From Nemertoderma westbladi (Eukaryota > Xenacoelomorpha > Nemertodermatida > Nemertodermatidae), in assembly GCA_032718475.1 (NCBI GenBank), contig JAUCBJ010004668.1, positions 1 through 35,779 on the forward strand: a stretch of 35,779 bases of DNA, read 5' to 3'. A program made the position numbers and the translations under genes. Under the pieces are notes generated by a model, which was not told where the DNA came from, did no database searches, and was given only the letters and a program-made list of their open reading frames with translations. This document shows, piece after piece, positions 10,295 through 18,659 of this stretch (position 1 is its first letter; every line of letters begins with the position of its first letter).

Positions 10295-10625
10295 TGGGGC
10301 GAGGCTTTATCCTAGGGGTAATTAATGAGTTGTCTGTCGTCGTCTGATTTTTATCGCTAATCTTTTCATTCCTTGATGAAAAATTAAACCAAACTTGGTA
10401 CATACGTGGTCCGTCTAATATTTAGAAAGAATCTGAACTTTGGTCAAAAATCAGACAGTTTGTCAGTCGGTACCGGTAGTTTCAGACTTGTGATAAAAAC
10501 CGAAATAAGTCGGACAATCATTGATGAAATTAAACCAAACTTGGTACGTATGCCACGAACAATTATTATATCAATTACAATGTTTGATGACGTTACACCA
10601 AACTCAGTACACATGTATTCTGCCA
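10295..10625 (+). repeat. Dispersed repeat, TGGGGCGAG family, copy 2
   Basis: Starts TGGGGCGAGGC and shares GAGTTGTCTGTCGTCGTC, TTGATGAAAAATTAAACCAA and TTTAGAAAGAATCTGAACTT with the copy at 4197. The block GATGAAATTAAACCAAACTT then GGTACGTATG recurs again at about 10521-10550. It lies ten bases inside intron 4, just beyond the donor. Confidence 0.7.
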
Positions 10626-10837
10626 AAAGATCTAAAATATAATTATACGCGCGTTTCGCCGTTTTTCGTTGAAAAATGGTATTTTATTAGGAAAACTTCC
10701 AATGAAATGAAATATATATTAAATCTTGATTTATATAAAGTATTCTAGAAAAACAATTATTTTCTATGTTGCTACTTTTTTGTAATTATATAATAAATAG
10801 TTAATTAATTAATATTAGTAAATAAGTTTGTCGAGCG

Positions 10838-11031
10838 ATATTTAATTTGGTTTTAATTAAAGGTTATTTAATTTGGTTTTAATTAAAGGTTATTTAATTT
10901 GGTTTTAATTAAAGGTTATTTAATTTGGTTTTAATTAAAGGTTATTTAATTTGGTTTTAATTAAAGGTTATTTAATTTGGTTTTAATTAAAGGTTATTTA
11001 ATTTGGTTTTAATTAAAGGTTATTTAATTTG
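10838..11031 (+). repeat. 26-bp tandem repeat next to the exon 5 acceptor
   Basis: Unit GGTTATTTAATTTGGTTTTA then ATTAAA, about 7.5 near-perfect units (starts at 10862, 10888 and so on). It ends 25 bases before the exon 5 acceptor AG, so it occupies the likely branch-point region. AT-rich and T-rich on the plus strand. Confidence 0.9.
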
Positions 11032-11056
11032 TGAACATTTATAAAACTTTATGCAG

Positions 11057-11393
11057 GCGTTCCAGGCGGAATCTGTTACCAGGGTTACACTTACCCAAGA
11101 CTTCGTCTATATGTTGAGCGAGGAATCTGTTGCTAAGTTACCTCGCTGGAATTGCGACCGCGCAGACAGTTGCGCCAAGTGCGTCTCGTTGCGGGACCCA
11201 GACTGCTCGTGGGACGCCTCTAGCGGGAGGTGTGTGCACTGCGAGTCCGCGTGTTCGGATGGCGTCGTACAGGATGTGGAGGGAGGGGACACCAGCTGGG
11301 AAGGGGCGTGTCCCATCGGGTCGCGGGGTCTGTGGCCCTTAGACGAGTTGAGTTGCGTTGCTATGGTCAACGAAATGTCGACAGTGACCGCAG
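11057..11393 (+). CDS. Semaphorin exon 5: end of Sema domain and PSI domain
   Basis: Encodes SVTRVTLTQDFVYMLSEES (family: KVISLQLDKDHHALYVAFSS), then the PSI module WNCDRADSCAKCVSLRDPDC followed by SWD, which carries the signature C-x5-C-x2-C, RDP and C-x-W of semaphorin PSI domains. Further cysteines (GRCVHCESACSDG) complete the knot. The exon ends MSTVTAG with donor CAG|GTTCGT, which is weak at its last positions, one base into a codon. That leftover G plus an acceptor in the downstream 48-bp repeat gives an in-frame ER- or GR-TTTSVT stalk, which supports this border. Confidence 0.86.
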
Positions 11394-11819
11394 GTTCGTT
11401 GTTATTACTATCATAATGTTTTATACATGGCAAGTAATATTGGACTTTATTTTACAGCAGAGTTACTTTATATGATTTCAAACAAATTACAAATTTTCGG
11501 ATATTCAACATTTTAACTTAACCTATTTGTACTTCGCGATCCCAACGGGATTACATTTTAAATACGAGGCCGTACGATATTCTCACTATAGCCGCCGGTA
11601 GTCAGACTGCAGTCTTAGACGGCACCATCTGGTTGGACTCTGTGATTGGGAGAACTAAGTAATGCGGGTCATATCCTACAAGAGTGAAAAAAAACTTTCG
11701 GGAACTATATAATAAAATATAAAATAATATGTATAATTGCAGCTGAATTGAGAAATCTAACAGCGGCTGAGAACCTTGGTCACCGACATTTGCATCAAGG
11801 ACTACACTTTTTGTTACAG
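11394..11819 (+). other. Intron 5 (426 bp) with an alternative acceptor
   Basis: Acceptor chosen at TTTTTGTTACAG|AAAGAAC (AG at 11818-11819) because it continues exon 5 into the stalk frame. Another good acceptor, GTATAATTGCAG at 11741-11742, exists, but in the required phase it reads AELRNLTAAENLG and then meets TAA at about 11838, so it would end the protein unless spliced again. Confidence 0.65.
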
Positions 11820-13780
11820 AAAGAACTACAACTTCTGTAACACCATCCGCTACACTTTCTGTTACAGGAAGAGCTACAACTTCTGTAACACCACCCGCTA
11901 CACTTTCTGTTACAGGAAGAGCTACAACTTCTGTAACACCATCCTCTACACTTTCTGTTACAGGAAGAGCTACAACTTCTGTAACACCATCCGCTACACT
12001 TTCTGTTACAGGAAGAGCTACAACTTCTGTAACACCACCCGCTACACTTTCTGTTACAGGAAGAGCTACAACTTCTGTAACACCATCCGCTACACTTTCT
12101 GTTACAGGAAGAGCTACAACTTCTGTAACACCACCCGCTACACTTTCTGTTACAGGAAGAACTACAACTTCTGTAACACAACCCGCTACAATTTCTGTTA
12201 CAGGAAGAACTACAACTTCTGTAACACCACCCGCTACACTTTCTGTTACAGGAAGAACTATAACTTCTGTAACACCGCCCGCTACACTTTCTGCTACAGG
12301 AAGAACTACAACTTCTGTAACACCATCCGCTACACTTTCTGTTACAGAGGAAGAACTACAACTTCTGTAACACCGCCCGCTACACTTTCTGTTACAGGAA
12401 GAACTACAACTTCTGTAACACCGCCCGCTACACTTTCTGTTACAGGAAGAACTACAACTTCTGTAACACCGCCCGCTACACTTTCTGTTACAGGAAGAAC
12501 TACAACTTCTGTAACACCACCCGCTACACTTTCTGTTACAGGAAGAACTACAACTTCTGTAACACCACCCGCTACACTTTCTGTTACAGGAAGAACTACA
12601 TCTTCTGTAACACCACCCGCTATACTTTCTGTTACAGGAAGAACTACAACTTCTGTAACACCACCCGCTATACTTTCTGTTACAGGAAGAACTACAACTT
12701 CTGTAACACCGCCCGCTACACTTTCTGTTACAGGAAGAACTACAACTTCTGTAACACCGCCCGCTACACTTTCTGTTACAGGAAGAGCTACAACTTCTGT
12801 AACACCACCCGCTACACTTTCTGTTACAGGAAGAACTACATCTTCTGTAACACCACCCGCTATACTTTCTGTTACAGGAAGAACTACAACTTCTGTAACA
12901 CCGCCCGCTACACTTTCTGTTACAGGAAGAGCTACAACTTCTGTAACACCACCCGCTACACTTTCTGTTACAGGAAGAACTACAACTTCTGTAACACCAC
13001 CCGCTACACTTTCTGTTACAGGAAGAACTACAACTTCTGTAACACCGCCCGCTACACTTTCTGTTACAGGAAGAACTACAACTTCTGTAACACCGCCCGC
13101 TACACTTTCTGTTACAGGAAGAACTACAACTTCTGTAACACCGCCCGCTACACTTTCTGTTACAGGAAGAGCTACAACTTCTGTAACACCACCCGCTACA
13201 CTTTCTGTTACAGGAAGAACTACAACTTCTGTAACACCGCCCGCTACACTTTCTGTTACAGGAAGAACTACAACTTCTGTAACACCGCCCGCTACACTTT
13301 CTGTTACAGGAAGAACTACAACTTCTGTAACACCGCCCGCTACACTTTCTGTTACAGGAAGAACTACATCTTCTGTAACACCACCCGCTATACTTTCTGT
13401 TACAGGAAGAACTACAACTTCTGTAACACCACCCGCTATACTTTCTGTTACAGGAAGAGCTACAACTTCTGTAACACCACCCGCTACACTTTCTGTTACA
13501 GGAAGAACTACAACTTCTGTAACACCGCCCGCTACACTTTCTGTTACAGGAAGAACTACAACTTCTGTAACACCGCCCGCTACACTTTCTGTTACAGGAA
13601 GAACTACAACTTCTGTAACACCGCCCGCTACACTTTCTGTTACAGGAAGAACTACATCTTCTGTAACACCACCCGCTATACTTTCTGTTACAGGAAGAAC
13701 TACAACTTCTGTAACACCACCCGCTATACTTTCTGTTACAGGAAGAACTACAACTTCTGTAACACCACCCGCTACACTTT
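11820..13780 (+). repeat. 48-bp coding minisatellite
   Basis: Unit ACTACAACTTCTGTAACACC, ACCCGCTACACTTTCTGTTA, CAGGAAGA. The 48-bp period is a multiple of three, so unit gain or loss keeps frame. A six-unit (288-bp) block at 13171-13458 is repeated without visible difference at 13459-13746, which shows recent expansion by larger blocks. Confidence 0.93.
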
Positions 13781-14022
13781 CACCGAACTCTACTTACGAA
13801 CTCGCTAAGATTCGTTCCTCCGATGTGCCTTTATCCGGCTCCGACTCCGGTATCAACCTGTCGCACCTCGCTCTCGGTATCTCTGTATCTCTACTCGGTG
13901 GTTTCCTCCTGGGGGGTCTAGTCTGCTGGGTCATCAACAAGCGTTACCATAGCTACCGGCGACGCTCCCGTAACCGTAGGTCCGGGTCACGTTACAGCGG
14001 AACGGGATACCCCCACGTTAAG
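11820..14022 (+). CDS. Semaphorin exon 6: repeat stalk and transmembrane helix
   Basis: About 41 tandem units of 48 bp, each coding TTTSVTPPATLSVTGR with minor changes (ATT, TTSS, PPAIL). Nearly half the residues are Ser or Thr and two are Pro, so dense O-glycosylation and an extended mucin-like rod are expected (inference). About 11 units lie before a 2-bp insertion at 12346-12349 and 30 after it; the two blocks use different frames. After the last unit come SPNSTYELAKIR, then SHLALGISVSLLGGFLLGGL and VCWVI, a clear single transmembrane helix, then a basic stop-transfer segment, NKRYHSYRRRSRNRR. Donor AAG|GTGCGT, phase 0. Each unit contains TTTCTGTTACAG|G, a usable-looking 3' splice site in a constant phase. 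Confidence 0.82.
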
Positions 14023-14561
14023 GTGCGTCTATTTATTAAAAAGTTTATTTTTATTTTTCTATTTCTATTTTTTTTTATTCATTTAATTAAATACTTTAAT
14101 TTATTTTCTAACTATATATATATACACATTATCACAACTTCCCTATTTATATTGAACCTAATGGTGTGTGATTTATGAACAATAAAAGTGATATTGTTAT
14201 TTTTTGTCAGTTATCTATTGACCTACTAAATTAATAATTTTTCAATAACTTTTAGCAGGAGAATCACTAAAATATATTCTCCTCTAAATATACTATTTAT
14301 CACAAAAATCTATTAATTATCACTAAATATGAGAAAAAAGCAGGTTACCGGGGCATGTTATTCTAACCAAAACAATAAACTAAATTCAATTGAGCAGGTT
14401 TTATATTTGATGAAAAATAATACAAAGTGATAATTAATATGTTTTAGTGGATGAAAATGTATATTTTCATGACAAAAATTTATTAGTTAAAACTATTTAT
14501 TTTAGTGGAAAAAGGAATTGTTTTAGTTAATAATAAAATTATTAATATGATTTTATTTTAG
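14023..14561 (+). other. Intron 6 (539 bp)
   Basis: Donor GTGCGT, acceptor TGATTTTATTTTAG. Very AT-rich. It holds a solo MITE-core motif, AACCAAAACAATAAAC, at 14365-14380. Read-through of the donor stays open to a TGA just before AATAAA at 14181-14186, a possible early polyadenylation site. Confidence 0.8.
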
Positions 14562-15188
14562 GTTGAGTTGCAACCGAGTGGATCGTGTAGGAGTACCGGT
14601 AGCGAGCCAGTTGGGGTTCCGGATCTCCTCGGATACAACAACCAAGACAAGTCGGTACTAACGCGGAACGCACAGGGAACGGCGCGGAACGGACGAATGG
14701 CCAACGGGGGCGTTTACAACCCGCAGTACCAGACGTCGGAACGGGGAGGGGGCTCCCATCGACGTAGTAGCGGGGAACGGAATGGAACGGAGCGGGGAAC
14801 TAACGTCGATCACTACATCTACCAGATATCGGATTTGGAACGGAATTACGGAACGGGGGAACGTCACAGAGGCCCCCGAGGAGGGTCGTTTGGAACCGCG
14901 GAACGGAACCGTAAGGAACTCGGAACTGTGGAACGCACTCGTAAGGAACGCCCGCCAGTCCCTCCTAAACCGGATTACCTTCCTTCCTCCTACAGCGAGA
15001 CTGACTCCCCGTCTAAAAGCAGCGCAGACTCGTCGCCCCTAGTTACAGACCCCCTCTCCATAGCAACCGTGAACCCGAGGAGACTCACGAATCCGACGAG
15101 TCATTACGCCGACACGCCCCCTAGCCTCGGTAAAACTACGGCCCCTTCAGTCCCCATTAAGGAATCGACTATGTCTCGCAGGTTGTAA
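14562..15188 (+). CDS. Semaphorin exon 7: cytoplasmic tail
   Basis: Begins VELQPSGSCRSTG after the acceptor TTTTATTTTAG, phase 0, and runs 208 codons to TAA at 15186-15188. The tail is hydrophilic and probably disordered. It contains RPPVPPKPDYLP, which includes a PxxPxK-type SH3-binding core and resembles the Pro-rich tails of class 1/6 semaphorins that bind adaptor or actin-regulating proteins. Between about residues 60 and 125 the motif (G)T-x-E-R recurs (NGTERGT, YGTGERHR, FGTAERNR, LGTVERTR), reflecting a GGAACGG-like DNA repeat. The end, MSRRL, is not an obvious PDZ ligand. Confidence 0.85.
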   Translation, partial: VELQPSGSCRSTGSEPVGVPDLLGYNNQDKSVLTRNAQGTARNGRMANGGVYNPQYQTSERGGGSHRRSSGERNGTERGTNVDHYIYQISDLERNYGTGERHRGPRGGSFGTAERNRKELGTVERTRKERPPVPPKPDYLPSSYSETDSPSKSSADSSPLVTDPLSIATVNPRRLTNPTSHYADTPPSLGKTTAPSVPIKESTMSRRL

Positions 15189-15440
15189 TACTTAGTAGAT
15201 TTAATTTTTTTTTTTACTATTTTTGGTATTTTATTTTGGAGTTTTATTTGTAAGATTTGTGCAAACCTACATCTGTACAATCAAATAGGATTTTTATTCG
15301 GTATTAAACTCGCCAATAATGCACTTATGTATAACCAATAACAATGTACAGCGTTTGTTTGTGTATATACTGTATTATTACTAATTAATATAATCAATTA
15401 TGTTAGATGTTCCACAATAAATCTTATTTAAGTCTTAACA
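15189..15440 (+). other. Semaphorin 3' untranslated region (probable)
   Basis: AT-rich sequence after the TAA, ending shortly past the first good polyadenylation signal. The extent is inferred from the signal alone. Confidence 0.55.
15416..15421 (+). promoter_or_regulatory. Polyadenylation signal AATAAA
   Basis: First canonical AATAAA after the semaphorin stop codon, 228 bases downstream, followed by T-rich sequence with TTATTGTCAAGG. Confidence 0.6.
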
Positions 15441-15538
15441 TTCTTATTGTCAAGGTTTCAAAAGGGCTAATCTAATAACCAAAACAATAAATTAAATATT
15501 CTCTGGACTTTGGGTTGGGATAATTTCTTGCAGTGAAT

Positions 15539-15557
15539 GGGGGGGGGGGGGGGGGGG
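15539..15557 (+). repeat. Poly-G run, 19 bases
   Basis: Uninterrupted G tract downstream of the semaphorin 3' end. Confidence 0.9.
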
Positions 15558-16103
15558 TTAGAAGTTATTTGATTAAATTACACGATTATAATTTATCTCA
15601 TATTTTTATAAATTATTAATTACATTTTTCCTTTCATTTGAAAGGCGTCTCCCCCAATAGTTTAATCAATATTCCCTTTGTCTGGCTCCTCCCTATGATT
15701 TCAATTACGTTATTATATTTTCCACTAATAAAGCCACCGTATTCAACGCGTAGCTCTAATTGGACGTTGCTTTGGGCAACCCACGCTCCAATGGAGTCGC
15801 GCTAAACTTATGAATAATATATCGCGTCAGCATTGTGCTGCGACTATGTCTGCCGCAGTATGTGATACACTATTAGTCGTCGACCTTGCTGGGTGTGTCA
15901 GTTCATTTATATATTTGTTACGCTCTTACAGTTCCTGTTCTGCAAGATTTACAGCTGATAATCTTTATTTGGTTTCAATTGAAAACAAATTGAACGTGAT
16001 TATTGCTGAAAGGGATCGTCATAATTGAATTAATAGTAGAATCTCTATCAACAGATTTTGAATTTAGTATTAAAGGTATGGGAGAGAGGAGTCCTATTAA
16101 CCC

Positions 16104-16123
16104 GGGGGGGGGGGGGGGGGGGG
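16104..16123 (+). repeat. Poly-G run, 20 bases
   Basis: Uninterrupted G tract following CCC. Confidence 0.9.
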
Positions 16124-16796
16124 TTGACACAAATTCCATGTCCGCGCAGTCTGTCTAAACTGGGAGCAGCCGCCACTAATATTAATAATATAATTTTGGG
16201 ATATATATTAGTAATATTATATCCCAGCCCAGGTATATTATTTGATTTTTAGACGGAATTCATTAGGGATTTGACGTCTGTGGAGGTGTATTTCATATCA
16301 TATTCTTGCAAACAACAGTACATGCATGCACTATGACACATAATTATTAATATTCAACGAAGCGTGACGAATTTTATGCCTTTCTAAATAATCTCCCGTA
16401 TCTTTGCGATGTCCCTATTATTAAAGAATGATTAGTTTTCCTAGAATATGATCTACTACAGTGGCCGTCATGTTATGTTACAACAGTAACTGTCAGATTA
16501 TGTTAGTTACTTATATGTGCAACTTATACCGGTACCTATGGTGCTGCTAATGGTGAATGTCTAGACAATAAATCACTCTGAATCATGGGACGTTCAAATT
16601 ACTATCATGGGTAACATAATATTGTCTAACTGAGTAAATATGCTGACATGAAATCTTAAAATCACTAGAAACAGAATCCGAAGTGGTGACTATTTGATTC
16701 AAAACACCTCGGCAAATTAAAACTGAGGGTAAGGATCGTGTTACAGTGACGTGTTATTCTAACCAAAACAATAAACCAGTCAAAGTCAATAGCAGC

Positions 16797-16966
16797 ACAG
16801 CTTATAGGCACAAAGTTCACCTAAACAGCATTACAATTCACCCAACACCAGTACCTTCACTCAAACAGCACTCAGGTGCACCAGAACAACAAATTCACCA
16901 GACAGCAGTCACGTTAACCTAAAAAGAACTCACGTTCGCCCAACAGCAGTGACGTTCACCCAAACA
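16797..16966 (+). repeat. Degenerate TTCACCCAAACAGCAGT repeats
   Basis: Loose repeats of TTCACCYAAACAGCA at irregular spacing of roughly 20-35 bases; similar pieces reappear after 17140 (GGTTCACGGTTAACC, GGTTCACCTAACTG). This looks like an old minisatellite interrupted by a MITE copy. Confidence 0.55.
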
Positions 16967-17122
16967 TTTATTTATAAAAAAAAATGAAATTTCCCCTTAT
17001 TTAAGTCTTTTACAGCTGTTACTTCTATTTTATTTTATGTCTACTAATTCGTATATTGTTTTTGGGTAAACACCAAAGTGAAATATAACATTAGAAAAAG
17101 TTTAGCATACTTCACATGGGCG
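16967..17122 (+). mobile_element. Diverged MITE (copy 4), left end missing
   Basis: Shares TTATTTAAGT-type core, CTACTAATTCGTATATTGTT, AAAGTGAAATATAACATTAG and the right terminus ACTTCACATGGGCG with copy 1. CCCAAACA lies on both sides (16959-16966 and 17123-17130) and may be its 8-bp target duplication, but the surrounding degenerate repeat also contains CCCAAACA-like sequence, so that match is weak evidence. Confidence 0.65.
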
Positions 17123-17130
17123 CCCAAACA

Positions 17131-18327
17131 AATCTGAGGTTCACGGTTAACCCCACACTCTATTCAGGTTCACCTAACTGTATTTCTCTCTAAACTAAAT
17201 TATAAACGAAACGGCAAGCAATAAATTACGGTTGCTAAGGAGGAAGCTGACAATACAATGGTTGCTAAGTGTCTGACCCACAGATTAGGTTATAACCGAA
17301 CCGGAATAATTAACCGCACTATTATTATAGCTTCCCACCAATGTATATTTAATTGATTTTAAATCTTAATAAGATTTCCGGTGTTTTGTGTTGAACTTAT
17401 TATAAAGAGATTCAAACGGCAATACAGAAACTATATTTATTTAGTCGGCACCAGCAGGCCTAGAGTGTGGAAAGGAGGTTTACTTTGTTTGGATTCAATG
17501 GAAGGTCATTTAACAAATCCCAGGAAATATAATAATTAAATTTATTTGATGCCCAGAAAATCCCGATTTGATTATATCATTTGATAAAGATGCAGTCTTG
17601 GCTGTTATGTCCTGAAGGCATAAAAGGTTGGTTGATAGGGGAGGATATTGTGGGCTGGGTTACAGCTATTCCAAGGCACAATGTCCTTTAATAGAGCCCT
17701 GCCTCCCTTACCCCCCCCGTCCTACAACATCACACTGCGAGATTTTTTTAAGGAGGTAAGTTCAAGGAGGGATTCTATAGTGATTGCAACTGAGATGGTT
17801 AGTGTGTAATCTGTGTATTATACAGTATATAGGCCTACTACTGTAGCTAGGCCTACCATACTGTATAACCTGTAAAGGATTACCGCAGCTATACACTACA
17901 CTAGGCCTACAGTACATATTGGTCGCTGCTGCTTTATTCTCACCTTACTACACTACGTGGTTATATTGATACAGCCTTAATTCTAAATTCTATCTTTGGT
18001 TATAAAAACAAGATGAGTGAGTGATATATAATCATACTGTACTCGTAATGTAGTGTTATGGAGTCGGTTAACATAGATCAAATTATATAGGCTGGTTGTT
18101 AAGTAGCCTGCAAGACGAGCCGTGATGCTAAAGTCAATGCATTATAAATTAGTCAGTCACACGCTTTATAAGTACGGTAGGCCTACACAACACAAAGCAA
18201 AGGCGCAACAAGAATTACTAATATTGTATTTAATTTCGCGATGTTTAATTATACTGAATGTATCATTCTGGCTCCCTTTGAGTATCTCATCTTCTCTAGC
18301 CCCTTTCCCCTTATAAATTAATAGTCA
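17131..18327. other. Intergenic, no gene seen
   Basis: AT-rich, with several TAGGCCTA palindromes (near 17830, 17850, 17903 and 18180). No domain-bearing open frame. Confidence 0.5.
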
Positions 18328-18638
18328 CGGCCCATATGAAGAATACCAGACTTTCTCCAGTTATATTTCACTTTGCAGATACCCCCACATGAAGAATACC
18401 AGACTTTCTGCCGTTATATTTAACTTGGCAGTTACCCCCATGTGAAGAATACCAGACTTTCTGCCGTTATATTTAACTTGGCAGTTACCCCCATGTGAAG
18501 AATACCAGACTTTCTGCCGTTATATTTCACTTTGCAGTTACCCCCATGTGAAGAATACCAGACTTTCTGTCGTTATATTTCACTTTGCAGTTACCCCCCA
18601 TGTGAAGAATACCAGACTTTCTGCCGTTATATTTCACG
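18328..18638 (+). repeat. 53-bp tandem array built from a MITE end
   Basis: Six units of CCCATGTGAAGAATACCAGA, CTTTCTGCCGTTATATTTCA, CTTTGCAGTTACC with starts at about 18331, 18384, 18437, 18490, 18543 and 18597. The unit equals the doubled terminal segment of MITE copies 1 and 2 (6561-6613). The MITE core is absent. The array ends in GGCGCAAATG, which forms a 9-bp hairpin with CATTTGCGC at 18651-18659. Confidence 0.9.
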
Positions 18639-18659
18639 GCGCAAATGCTCCATTTGCGC

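Larger units (their letters stand above)
10285..11056 (+). other. Intron 4 (772 bp)
   Basis: Donor GTAGGT, acceptor AACTTTATGCAG. It is largely repetitive: a TGGGGCGAG-family repeat at its 5' end and a 26-bp tandem array at its 3' end. Confidence 0.8.
5310..15188 (+). other. Transmembrane semaphorin gene, seven inferred coding exons
   Basis: Exons are 5310-6056, 6974-7241, 9248-9422, 10062-10284, 11057-11393, 11820-14022 and 14562-15188. Phases match at every join and all introns are GT-AG. The order signal peptide, Sema, PSI, Ser/Thr-rich repeat stalk, transmembrane helix, tail resembles class 1 or class 6 semaphorins, which have Sema and PSI domains and no Ig or thrombospondin domain. Those family members signal through plexins at the cell surface. 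About 1525 residues would be encoded if the 2-bp insertion at 12346-12349 is discounted; typical class 1/6 proteins are about 700-1000 residues, and the excess is the stalk. As written, the insertion breaks the frame unless splicing skips it. The Sema domain is divergent, so I give the class but no orthologue name. Confidence 0.88.
15441..16796. other. Intergenic, no gene seen
   Basis: Contains two poly-G runs and two solo MITE-core motifs (15477-15491 and 16761-16776). The first keeps extra MITE context (AAAGGGCTAATCTAATAACC against AAGGGCTGAATCTAACC in copy 2), so it is a MITE remnant. Short open frames show no family features. Confidence 0.5.

Noticed and set aside
11795-12181. Minus-strand frame of CYRSCSSSCNRKCSGW repeats
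   Set aside because: Antisense shadow of the semaphorin stalk repeat; no independent start or splice evidence.
11776-12350. Cys-rich YTFCYRKSYNFCNT frame as the true N-terminal part of the stalk exon
   Set aside because: It is not in the phase required by exon 5 and arises only because of the 2-bp insertion; the Ser/Thr frame is the one linked to PSI and transmembrane regions.
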